A stretch of 50,859 nucleotides of DNA, taken from assembly GCA_022774705.1 (NCBI GenBank), contig JALFLM010000023.1, forward strand, positions 1 through 50,859, read 5' to 3'. Positions within the stretch are counted from its first letter, which is position 1. Every line of letters starts with the position of its first letter. This stretch comes from Lachnospiraceae bacterium (lineage in GTDB: Bacteria; Bacillota; Clostridia; Lachnospirales; Lachnospiraceae). Under the pieces are notes generated by a model, which saw only the letters and a list, made by a program, of their open reading frames with translations, did not search any database and was not told the origin of the DNA. Below, piece by piece: positions 26,559 to 34,274 of the stretch. The position numbers were made by a program, and so were the translations under genes.

Positions 26559-28520
26559 ATGGACTGGAGTCAGTTTAAGACTGCGCTTCCCCGGCGCAGC
26601 AGTGCTGAAAAGGAAGATTCAAAAAATCAGCTTATAACGGAATGGGGCAGAAAACTTCTGAAAGAAGCAGAAGAAAGCAGGAATAAAAAAGGGAATGCCA
26701 GACCGCTGCGGATTCTGACAGAATATCCCAGGCCGCAGATGGTCCGTCTGAAACCGACCGGAAAATATGAAATCCTCAACGGATGGTGGAAATATGCGGT
26801 GATGGATTCGCGGCGTGTTCCTCAGGAATGGGAGGGGCAGATTCTTGTGCCTTTTTCGCCGGAAACCAGGCTTTCTTTTGTAAAACGCCAGCTGAAACCG
26901 GAGGAATACCTGTGGTATGAGAAAGAGATACAGGTGGAGAAATATCCTGAGAATCAGAGGGTTCTGCTTCATTTCGGCGCAGTGGACCAGAAATGCGAGG
27001 TTTTTCTTAACGGAAAGAAGATGGCATTTCACACAGGCGGATATCTGCCCTTTACCGTGGAAGTAACCGGGCGTCTGCATCCGGGGCGCAACGTGATCCA
27101 GCTGTGCGTGCAGGATCTTTCGGATACATCCTATCTGGCACGGGGAAAGCAGAAGCTGGAACGGGGCGGCATGTTTTATACGGCTCAGAGCGGTATATGG
27201 CAGCCGGTCTGGCTGGAATGGGTACCGCTCCATTACATAGAGCAGATGTGGATCACTCCTTTGTATGATGACAGTATGTTTGATATCCGTGTCCGTCTGA
27301 ACGGACCGGTGCAGGATGAAACGGCAGGTGGTTACAGTACTGCCAGAGAAATGGTGGAACTGAAGCTGTATGAACCGGTGATAAATCTGGCGGAACAGTC
27401 GGACGGCGCATGCTGTTTCTGCAATGCGGGACGGAAAATACTGCGGGAGCTGAAGTTGGAGACGGATCCGGTGCGGCTGGATCCGGTGCACCGGGAGTGT
27501 TACATGAGAGTGCAGGTACCGGACAAAAAAAGCTGGACACCGGAGACGCCCTGGCTGTATGGTCTGTCCATTGCCGTCGGAGAGGATCATCTGGCTTCTT
27601 ACGGGGCCATGCGCTGTTTTACAGTGGAGGAGGATGAGAAAAGTATTCCAAGGCTGTGTCTGAACCGTAAAATCTATTTCATGGACGGTGTTCTGGATCA
27701 GGGATACTGGCCGGAATCTCTTATGACGCCGCCTGCGGACGGCGCCATGGTATCTGATATTCTCCGGATGAAGGAGATGGGATTCAATATGATCCGAAAG
27801 CACTGCAAGATCGAGCCTGACCGCTGGTATTATCACTGTGACCGTTTCGGCATGCTGGTGTGGCAGGATATGGTAAATGGCGGAACCTCCTATAATCTGG
27901 TGAAGCTCTGCTATCTGCCCACACTGCTGCCGGCTTTGTTTGCACGGAAAAAGGATCAGGGCAGCACAAATTACAAACGTACAGGAAGAAAACAGCCTGA
28001 AAGCCGTCGGATGTGGCAGCAGGAGACGGAGGAAACCATCAATCTGCTGTACAATCATCCTTCTGTTGCGGCATGGGTTCTGTTCAACGAGGGCTGGGGG
28101 CAGTTTGATTCGGCAAATGCCTGCAAAGCCGTAAAAGAGCAGGATCACACCCGGTTTGTGGACCACGCCAGCGGCTGGTTTGACCAGAAGCAGGGCGACA
28201 TGCGCAGCGTTCATAATTATATTCGCAAACCGGAGGTGGAAAAAGATTCCAGGCCGTTTGTAATTTCGGAGTATGGCGGATATGCGTACAAAATGGAAGA
28301 TCATCTCTGGACTGACAGACTGTACGGATACGGCGATTATAAGGATCAGGAAAAGCTGCAGGGAGCATACCGGGCTCTGAGAAAACAGATTCGTGCGCTG
28401 GAAAAGGAAGGTCTTTGCGCGGCAGTCTACACTCAGGTTTCTGACATCGAAGAAGAAGTCAATGGTATCCTGACATATGACCGGGAAGTATGGAAGATAC
28501 TTCCTGAAAAGCAGGAATAA
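26559..28520 (+). CDS. Glycoside hydrolase family 2 protein
   Basis: The 653-residue product has a sugar-binding jelly-roll N-terminus (GWWKYAVMD ... WYEKEIQV ... HFGAVDQKCEVFLNGK), an immunoglobulin-like middle part and a TIM barrel. Asn510-Glu511 (FNEGWGQFD) is the acid/base and Glu571 (SEYGGY) the likely nucleophile. It has no signal peptide, so it acts inside the cell, releasing beta-linked sugars such as galactosides, glucuronides or mannosides; the specificity cannot be told. It sits between sigF and spoVAA but has a house-keeping-type promoter. Confidence 0.9.
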   Translation: MDWSQFKTALPRRSSAEKEDSKNQLITEWGRKLLKEAEESRNKKGNARPLRILTEYPRPQMVRLKPTGKYEILNGWWKYAVMDSRRVPQEWEGQILVPFSPETRLSFVKRQLKPEEYLWYEKEIQVEKYPENQRVLLHFGAVDQKCEVFLNGKKMAFHTGGYLPFTVEVTGRLHPGRNVIQLCVQDLSDTSYLARGKQKLERGGMFYTAQSGIWQPVWLEWVPLHYIEQMWITPLYDDSMFDIRVRLNGPVQDETAGGYSTAREMVELKLYEPVINLAEQSDGACCFCNAGRKILRELKLETDPVRLDPVHRECYMRVQVPDKKSWTPETPWLYGLSIAVGEDHLASYGAMRCFTVEEDEKSIPRLCLNRKIYFMDGVLDQGYWPESLMTPPADGAMVSDILRMKEMGFNMIRKHCKIEPDRWYYHCDRFGMLVWQDMVNGGTSYNLVKLCYLPTLLPALFARKKDQGSTNYKRTGRKQPESRRMWQQETEETINLLYNHPSVAAWVLFNEGWGQFDSANACKAVKEQDHTRFVDHASGWFDQKQGDMRSVHNYIRKPEVEKDSRPFVISEYGGYAYKMEDHLWTDRLYGYGDYKDQEKLQGAYRALRKQIRALEKEGLCAAVYTQVSDIEEEVNGILTYDREVWKILPEKQE

Positions 28521-28616
28521 AATATGGATTTTTGAAAAAACTACCCTTATAAGTCTGCGCAGTGCACCGGGCAGGTGCCCGGAGACGGGAATGAAAGGCG
28601 GGGTGGTTTTTTTGTT

Positions 28617-29273
28617 ATGGAAAATAAAAGTCCGGATAAGATAAAATATAAGAATGATACGGTTCATATCCTTTTTAAACAGGTAGAAAAGGTGCCCGAC
28701 AGAAAGGTATTTCTGGGACAGGCCGGAGAAATCCACTGTGCAGATCCTGCTGTAGAAGCCGGCTGTCGGGCTCTGGTGCTCCATCAGTTTCAGGAAAAAG
28801 AGGAGAAAAAGGGTTTTTCCGTCATGGAGGTAATCGCCCTGATCGAAAAGAGGTATCCCGGCATCACCGTGACCAATGTGGGAACGCCGGATTTTCTGCT
28901 GGAATATGAAGGCGCAAGAAACGCTTCCCGGATGACGGAATTTATGAAAACAGCAGCAGTCTGTCTGGTTTCCTTTTTCGGTGCGGCATTTGCCATCATG
29001 ACATTTAACAACGACGGCGATGTGATGAATGTATTCAGTACGATCTACAGACAGTTTACCGGTGTGGAATCCAATGGAATGACCGTGCTGGAAGCCGGAT
29101 ATTCCATCGGCCTTCCGCTGGGAATTCTGTTCTTCTTCGATCACATCGGCAGGAAAAAGGACTGTACCGATCCGACGCCGCTGGAAGTGCAGATGCGCAT
29201 TTACGGGGATGATGTGGCGGGAAGCGTGATTCAAAAGGAAGAACTTATGGAAAAACGGAAGGAAAAAAGGTAA
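28617..29273 (+). CDS. spoVAA: Stage V sporulation protein AA
   Basis: The 218-residue protein starts with a soluble domain (residues 1-105), followed by two membrane segments (about 112-133 and 160-182). It ends in a cytoplasmic tail with the family motif DPTPLEVQMRIYGDDV. SpoVA proteins form the forespore inner-membrane channel that takes up dipicolinic acid. The ATG at 28617 is used; the ribosome binding site (GGCGGGGTGG) is distant. SpoVAB follows 3 bp later. Confidence 0.85.
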   Translation: MENKSPDKIKYKNDTVHILFKQVEKVPDRKVFLGQAGEIHCADPAVEAGCRALVLHQFQEKEEKKGFSVMEVIALIEKRYPGITVTNVGTPDFLLEYEGARNASRMTEFMKTAAVCLVSFFGAAFAIMTFNNDGDVMNVFSTIYRQFTGVESNGMTVLEAGYSIGLPLGILFFFDHIGRKKDCTDPTPLEVQMRIYGDDVAGSVIQKEELMEKRKEKR

Positions 29274-29276
29274 AAT

Positions 29277-29711
29277 ATGATAACAAGAATCATTCTGTTT
29301 TTTATCGGTCTGTGCGGCGGCGGAATCGTAGCGGCCGGATTATTTTCCTTTATTGTCAGTATTGGTGCATTAAACAGAATTATCGGTAAAACACATACAG
29401 GAAATCATATCCGGCTGTATGAATACTGCATTGCGGCGGGAATTACCATCGGCAATCTGATCAATCTTTACAAGCCGGAGGCAGTACGGTGGCTCCCCCT
29501 GTGGGCAGGATTGATTCTGGTCTCCGCATTTGGTCTGTTTGCCGGCATTTTTATGGGCACACTTGTCATGTCGCTGGCAGAAACACTGAATGCGCTGCCT
29601 GTTTTTGTAAACAATCTGCATATGACAAACGGCATGAAATATGTGGTACTTTCCATTGCAGCAGGAAAAGGAGTGGGAGCGTGGCTGGATTTTCTTATGT
29701 CGATGAAATGA
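29277..29711 (+). CDS. spoVAB: Stage V sporulation protein AB
   Basis: The 144-residue protein has four hydrophobic segments and the SpoVAB sequence GGGIVAAGLFSFIVSIGALNR, with FAGIFMGTLVMSLAETLNALP later. It is a channel subunit for dipicolinate uptake during sporulation. It starts 3 bp after spoVAA, and its stop overlaps the start of the phosphoesterase gene (ATGA). Confidence 0.88.
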   Translation: MITRIILFFIGLCGGGIVAAGLFSFIVSIGALNRIIGKTHTGNHIRLYEYCIAAGITIGNLINLYKPEAVRWLPLWAGLILVSAFGLFAGIFMGTLVMSLAETLNALPVFVNNLHMTNGMKYVVLSIAAGKGVGAWLDFLMSMK

Positions 29712-30658
29712 ACAGGGATAAAATGAGCAGGATAGAAGCAGGATTTCAGGAGTTCTGTATTATGGCTGCGTCGGATCTGCATTATCTGAGTCCGCAGCTG
29801 ATGGAATACAGCGGAAAGTTCCGGGAGCTGTGTGAAGCGCTTCAGGAACCGGAAATGGAGCGGCTGGAAGAATTTATGGAGAAATGGCTGAGAGGGGTAA
29901 TGGAAGCAAAGCCGGATGCCCTTCTGATTACCGGGGACTTGTCCTATCAGGGAGAAAAACTCAGCCATGTGCAGCTGGCAGGAAAGCTTGCCCGGCTGGT
30001 TCGTGCAGGTATCCCAGTCTATGTAGTTCCCGGCAATCAGGACATGGACAATCCATTCAGCACATGCTGGAGACCCAAAGGAATCATGGATCACACGCCG
30101 GCTGAAACGGTGTCGCCCCTGGAATTTCAGGAAATCTACAGCAGTATGGGCTATGGAAACGGCATGGAATGCAGCGGGGGCGTAGTCAGCCGGGCACCGG
30201 ACTCTCTCAGCTATCAGGTCTGTCTGCATAAACCGTCAGGGGCAATGCTGTATCTTTTTATGCTGGATACAACAATTCCCGGCAGTTCAGTCGGCCGGAT
30301 TGCACCGGGGACCCTTGGATGGCTGGAAAAGCGGCTGGCAAAAATCAGGAAAAAACTTCCCTGTCTCATTGCCGGTCATCATCCCATGTTTGCTCTGAAT
30401 GAAACGGTTTCTCCTTTTGTGCTGGAAAACGGGCAGGAGCTTGACAGATTGATGAGAAGATACGGCACTTCTCTTTATGTCAGCGGGCATCTGCATCAGG
30501 CGGGAACTGCCGGCAGCCCGCAGCAGAAAAGAGAGAAAACCGGAGGAAAACGGGTGCTGCAGAAATGGCTGTATGGTATAACAGGAAAAGGGAACATCCG
30601 GACTTCTCCGGTAAATATTTATCTGGAAAAAAGAGGACTGCGTCTGTTCAGTTCCTGA
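29708..30658 (+). CDS. Calcineurin-like metallophosphoesterase within the spoVA cluster
   Basis: The 316-residue protein shows metallophosphoesterase motifs in order: ASDLHYLS (residues near 20-27), ITGDLSYQGE, VPGNQDMDN, AGHHPMF and SGHLHQAG. The third block, normally GNH(D/E), reads GNQD, so the catalytic His is replaced by Gln. The ATG at 29708 overlaps the spoVAB stop, implying translational coupling and a role at the same time as SpoVA. Substrate unknown. Family members are nucleotidases, phosphodiesterases or phosphatases; the missing His could mean altered or reduced activity. Confidence 0.82.
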   Translation: MNRDKMSRIEAGFQEFCIMAASDLHYLSPQLMEYSGKFRELCEALQEPEMERLEEFMEKWLRGVMEAKPDALLITGDLSYQGEKLSHVQLAGKLARLVRAGIPVYVVPGNQDMDNPFSTCWRPKGIMDHTPAETVSPLEFQEIYSSMGYGNGMECSGGVVSRAPDSLSYQVCLHKPSGAMLYLFMLDTTIPGSSVGRIAPGTLGWLEKRLAKIRKKLPCLIAGHHPMFALNETVSPFVLENGQELDRLMRRYGTSLYVSGHLHQAGTAGSPQQKREKTGGKRVLQKWLYGITGKGNIRTSPVNIYLEKRGLRLFSS

Positions 30659-30682
30659 TAAATGAAAGAGAGGACAGAATCA

Positions 30683-31171
30683 ATGGAAGAGCAGAATAAA
30701 AAGAATGGTCTGCGCAATGGCATGACCCAGGAAGAATATAAGGAATATGTAAAACAGGTAACTCCCGTCAACAATACGACGGTGGATGTGCTGCGGGCAT
30801 TCATTACAGGCGGAACGATCTGCCTGATCGGACAGTGCATCAGCAACTGGCTGACCGGCAGTATGAATCTGGGAAAAAATGATGCCGCCGCGTGGACATC
30901 CATTATTCTGGTGGCAATTTCGGTAATTCTGACAGGTTTCAATCTTTACAGCAAAATTGTAAAGTGGGGAGGAGCCGGTGCGCTGGTTCCCATCACCGGA
31001 TTTGCCAATTCGGTAGCATCTCCGGCAATCGAGGCGCAGACGGAAGGACAGGTATTCGGAATCGGATGCTCCATCTTCAAGATTGCTGGGCCTGTGATCC
31101 TGTACGGTATATTTTCCAGCTGGGTACTGGGGGTGATATACTGGGTATGGCAGATGTGGATGCCGATATAA
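30683..31171 (+). CDS. spoVAC: Stage V sporulation protein AC
   Basis: The 162-residue membrane protein matches SpoVAC: EYVKQVTPVNNT, then TGGTICLIGQ, AGALVPITGFANSVASPAIE and a Gly-rich end (EGQVFGIGCSIFKIAGPVI). It is reported to form the mechanosensitive pore of the dipicolinate channel. The start at 30683 follows GAGAGGA by 8 bp; a longer ATG at 30662 would put that site inside the gene. SpoVAD and SpoVAE, which usually follow, are absent; a decayed dehydrogenase lies there instead. Confidence 0.9.
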   Translation: MEEQNKKNGLRNGMTQEEYKEYVKQVTPVNNTTVDVLRAFITGGTICLIGQCISNWLTGSMNLGKNDAAAWTSIILVAISVILTGFNLYSKIVKWGGAGALVPITGFANSVASPAIEAQTEGQVFGIGCSIFKIAGPVILYGIFSSWVLGVIYWVWQMWMPI

Positions 31172-31215
31172 AATATGAAAATGATGTAACGGCAATTTTA
31201 CGAAGGAGGCAGAAA

Positions 31216-31779
31216 ATGAATAATTTTACGTACTATACGCCTACAAAGGTTGTATTTGGAAGGAAAGCAGAGGAGCAGGTGGGTGCTCTTGTAAAAGAAC
31301 AGAGCTGTAAAAAGGTTCTGATCCATTATGGCGGCGGCAGTGCAAAGCGCAGTGGTCTGCTGGACCACCTGACTGCATCTCTGGATAAAGCAGGGATTGA
31401 TTATGTGATGCTGGGCGGTGTGGTACCGAATCCCAGACTGTCGCTGGTCCGCCGGGGGATTGAGTTGTGCAGGCGGGAAGCCTTTCTCATAACGGGTTGA
31501 CCGGATGCGGCACCGACGGCGGCGACTGGGCCTGCCATCAGCTGGAACATGAACTGGGTGCAACCTATGATGTCACCCACGAATCTGAGAGAACTGAGAA
31601 TCAAAGGACTGACTGAAGAGGAAATCCAGGCGCTGGCTTACCGGTGCACCTATCAGGAAACCAGAACCATCGGATGCATTAAAAAGCTGGGGAAGAAGGA
31701 AGTGGCGGATATTTACCGGCTGGCGTGGCAGGGGAAAATAAGGGGCAATAAAAACGAAAGCGCATCTGAACGGAGATGA
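31216..31779 (+). pseudogene. Decayed iron-containing alcohol dehydrogenase (butanol dehydrogenase type)
   Basis: The start is intact (AAGGAGG, then MNNFTYYTPTKVVFGRKAE), and the N-terminal 94 codons end at 31500. The GGGS-type nucleotide-binding segment is missing. From 31491 a second frame reads GGDWACHQLEHELGATYDVTH, the metal-binding histidine region of this family. From about 31576 a third fragment reads the C-terminus (LTEEEIQALAYRC ... IGCIKKLGKKEVADIYRLAW). At least two internal deletions and frame changes have reduced the roughly 390-residue gene. It could not encode an active enzyme. Confidence 0.88.
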
Positions 31780-31805
31780 TAAAGAACTTCCTGTATAAAA
31801 ATCCG

Positions 31806-31899
31806 TTTCCTGCACATCCTGTTCATAAAGGCTATGCGGCTGGTCTGCAGGCAGCCCGGCTGTCTCGGGCTGTCTGTGCTGTTTCAGCCGTGCAGGAAA
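31806..31899 (+). ncRNA. Candidate structured RNA or leader upstream of the 69-residue gene
   Basis: Three nested helices can be drawn: TTTCCTGCAC (31806-31815) with GTGCAGGAAA (31890-31899); GGCTG (31838-31842) with CAGCC (31885-31889); and a 13-bp stem 31846-31858 with 31866-31878 that uses three G-U pairs. G-U pairing fits RNA better than DNA palindromes. No T-run follows, so it is not a simple terminator. The 69-residue gene begins 37 bp later. Confidence 0.4.
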
Positions 31900-31935
31900 A
31901 GTCCTGACAGAATAAAGAACAAGGAGGATGTGTAA

Positions 31936-32145
31936 ATGCCGCTGTATTATGGAAATCTGGAGGAAGAGCTGCCCATCGGATTTGGCCTCAGCCTTGCCAT
32001 GAATGAGCAGGCCATGAAACGGTTTTCCCAGATGGATGAAACGGAGAAATCCAGAGTGATTGAGGAAAGCCGCCATGTCAATTCCAAACGGGAAATGGAG
32101 CAGCTGGTCAACAGAATCGGGGAAGAAAATGTATCCTGTTTCTGA
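31936..32145 (+). CDS. Small soluble protein, 69 residues, unknown
   Basis: The gene has a strong ribosome binding site (AAGGAGG, 7-8 bp before ATG). The product begins MPLYYGNLEEELPIGFGLSLAMN and is predicted to be mostly helical, with a repeated Lys/Glu/Arg-rich C-terminal half. I do not recognise a named family, but such short proteins are common in Lachnospiraceae. It lies downstream of a possible structured RNA and is followed by a terminator at 32168. Confidence 0.65.
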   Translation: MPLYYGNLEEELPIGFGLSLAMNEQAMKRFSQMDETEKSRVIEESRHVNSKREMEQLVNRIGEENVSCF

Positions 32146-32167
32146 ATTCCCTGATATTTTTAATTAT

Positions 32168-32203
32168 AGCGCAGTTTTTTGCTGAAAGCTGCGCTTTTTT
32201 CAG
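32168..32203 (+). terminator. Intrinsic terminator
   Basis: AGCGCAG (32168-32174) pairs with CTGCGCT (32190-32196), followed by a run of T. It ends the 69-residue gene and lies directly before the convergent RloB-like gene. Confidence 0.8.
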
Positions 32204-32205
32204 AT

Positions 32206-32736
32206 TTAAGCTTGCCTCAATTCTTGATATTGATCAAGAATGCGCATGATATTACTTGTATTTATTTGGTATTTTTTTGCAGAGAGTCTTTTTGAATCAA
32301 CATTAGTAATTAACTTTTTTGCTTTAAATGTTGCAGATTCTTTTTTCTTTTGGCTATCATCAACTCTTTTGCCTATGTACACCTGCTCTATATCTTTACA
32401 AAACCAAACAAAATCATATTCCCTATCATTACAGTATTTTTGGGCATTTTTCAGGAATTCCGAATCATTCGGATTGCTATTGTATTCATCACAATCAAAA
32501 CAATATATGACTTTGGACCTATTATTCGTAGAAGTAGAACTGTATTTTGAAATTAATGTTTTTATTTCCTTTTCTTTTTTTTTGTAATTTCCCTTTCCAT
32601 TCATATATACAACGCTGAACTTAACCTGGGTTCGTTCATATTTATAAAAATGTTCCAATGTATCTTTAATATATATCCAATCTGAATTGCATTTCTTATT
32701 TGTCTCAACAACGAAAATCAATTGAAGTCCCATCAT
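32206..32736 (-). CDS. RloB-like Toprim-fold protein (partner of the ATPase)
   Basis: The 176-residue protein has a conserved Glu near the N-terminus (IFVVETNKKC) and an acidic pair after a hydrophobic strand (VIYCFDCDEYNS near residue 80), the E and DxD pattern of Toprim-type nuclease domains as in RloB/AbiLii. A C-terminal Lys-rich half follows. Its start overlaps the ATPase stop in an ATGA arrangement, so the two are coupled. RloA/RloB and AbiL pairs are known or suspected phage-defence systems; assignment here is by architecture. The coding sequence is much more AT-rich than its neighbours. Confidence 0.6.
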   Translation of the reverse strand: MMGLQLIFVVETNKKCNSDWIYIKDTLEHFYKYERTQVKFSVVYMNGKGNYKKKEKEIKTLISKYSSTSTNNRSKVIYCFDCDEYNSNPNDSEFLKNAQKYCNDREYDFVWFCKDIEQVYIGKRVDDSQKKKESATFKAKKLITNVDSKRLSAKKYQINTSNIMRILDQYQELRQA

Positions 32737-34112
32737 TCATCCTCCCCGCCTGAACCCAATATGCCAATAAAATCGATTGAATCTACATTAAATGGGGATC
32801 CCTCAATCATTCCGTTTCTGTAAAGATTGGATGGCGAATAGTTTCCGTTCTTTGTCCAGGGATAAATCTTATGATCTTCAGACAAAAAGTCAATTGATTT
32901 TTTATGCTGTTTCAGAACATCCATAGGACCAACATTATGGGTCGTAAAGCAAAGCTGTCCCTCTCCATATTCCATTAAATATTCCAGCAATGCACATAAA
33001 TAAACGTCATGAAGATTTGAATCGAATTCATCAATAAATACAATCCCGCCACGAACCATTTCATTTAAATATGCAAATAATTTAATGAGTTTTTTTATAC
33101 CAGTACTTTCAAATTCCGCATGAATATTATATGACTCATAAATCATCACCAGATCGCAGATCCAGAAATTATGGTTTTCTTTTTTGTCAATCTTAATATC
33201 CTTCAAATCTGATTTAAAAATATGCAGAAATTTATATAGTTTTTGGATAGTATTTTCGAAATGTCTGTACATTTTCTTTGATACAATATTCCTGGTATCT
33301 GAAATAACATTCAGGCAGTCATTATCCATGTCCAAAAAACTATCTATCAACAAGTTGATTTCGACTTTGTATTTTTCACTATCATCATAACATTCCAGAG
33401 AGTTTTGAGTAATAGAGTCCTTATAATCATCTGATTGATCTAAATATACATGTATTTTTTCACCAAAAACATAAAGCACACCTATGCTGCCCCAAAGTAT
33501 ATTTCTTTCTTTTTTTTGATGACCATTCAATGCTGGAACTAAAAACTTTTTATAAAACAATGCACACATAGAAGCAGTTGACAATAAATTCATCGTCTTC
33601 TTAAAAACAGCATCAGAAAGCCCATCCAGTTCTCTTTTTCCGTAAATAAATTTAATTTCTCCGTCAGACACCTCAAAAACAGTTTCCATAGATTCATTTT
33701 TTGAAGTTGCTTTTCTGGTTGCTAAACGTTCATAAGAAATAATATATTTCCCGGTTGCATCTCTTGATAACTTTACACTATATTGAAAAAGCATTGGTCT
33801 TTCTTCTGCTTTTACCATATAGTCAACCTCTATATATAATTCTTCTGTTTTTTTGTTAATAATTGCATCTAAATTTTTCTGTGCAATAGGATTGTTCAAA
33901 TATTCCGGATTAATAAGGAGATTCTTTAATATTTCAACAGAAGTTACAATACCTGATTTTCCAGAACCATTCATACCATAAATTCCTTTTATATTATATT
34001 CTTGTGTTTCTGGATTCTTTGAAATGATTTTCTTATAAAAAGACAAAGAAACTAACTGATCTAATGTCTTTATTCCCTTAACAGAATAATTAAGCAAATA
34101 TATATCTTTCAC
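32733..34112 (-). CDS. AAA-family ATPase, RloA/AbiLi-like
   Basis: The 459-residue product starts MKDIYLLNYSVKGIK and has a Walker A motif (YGMNGSGKSG, near residue 47). A long helical insert follows, and then a Walker B IVFIDEFDSNLH with the CFTTHNVG downstream, an ABC/SMC-type ATPase head used in OLD, RloA and AbiLi proteins. The GTG start at 34112 is chosen because AGGAGG lies 9 bp upstream; a longer frame from ATG 34160 lacks such a site. It is the first gene of a two-gene, AT-rich unit whose GC content differs sharply from both sides, which suggests acquisition. A promoter is likely in 34140-34200, but the boxes are weak. Confidence 0.7.
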   Translation of the reverse strand: MKDIYLLNYSVKGIKTLDQLVSLSFYKKIISKNPETQEYNIKGIYGMNGSGKSGIVTSVEILKNLLINPEYLNNPIAQKNLDAIINKKTEELYIEVDYMVKAEERPMLFQYSVKLSRDATGKYIISYERLATRKATSKNESMETVFEVSDGEIKFIYGKRELDGLSDAVFKKTMNLLSTASMCALFYKKFLVPALNGHQKKERNILWGSIGVLYVFGEKIHVYLDQSDDYKDSITQNSLECYDDSEKYKVEINLLIDSFLDMDNDCLNVISDTRNIVSKKMYRHFENTIQKLYKFLHIFKSDLKDIKIDKKENHNFWICDLVMIYESYNIHAEFESTGIKKLIKLFAYLNEMVRGGIVFIDEFDSNLHDVYLCALLEYLMEYGEGQLCFTTHNVGPMDVLKQHKKSIDFLSEDHKIYPWTKNGNYSPSNLYRNGMIEGSPFNVDSIDFIGILGSGGEDE

Positions 34113-34208
34113 CTTTACATACCTCCTGTTCTTGTTCTTAATATACCACACTTTGAGCAAAAAATAAATACATATTGTATTAAATTATAATAATAGTTAA
34201 ACTTGTAT

Positions 34209-34258
34209 AATAATATGATGTTAGAGTCAAATCCTTTTGCCCCTAACATCATATTATT
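34209..34258. repeat. 16-bp perfect inverted repeat at the upstream edge of the ATPase pair
   Basis: AATAATATGATGTTAG (34209-34224) and its exact complement (34243-34258) flank an 18-base spacer. It separates the ATPase pair from the 3' end of the ABC permease gene. It could be a bidirectional terminator, an operator or an insertion boundary. Confidence 0.6.
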
Positions 34259-34274
34259 TCGCAATTCTAATATT

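Noticed and set aside
26619-29234. An 871-codon antisense open frame across the GH2 and spoVAA genes
   Set aside because: It lies opposite well-recognised genes, has no family-like features or good ribosome binding site, and reflects codon bias of the sense strand.
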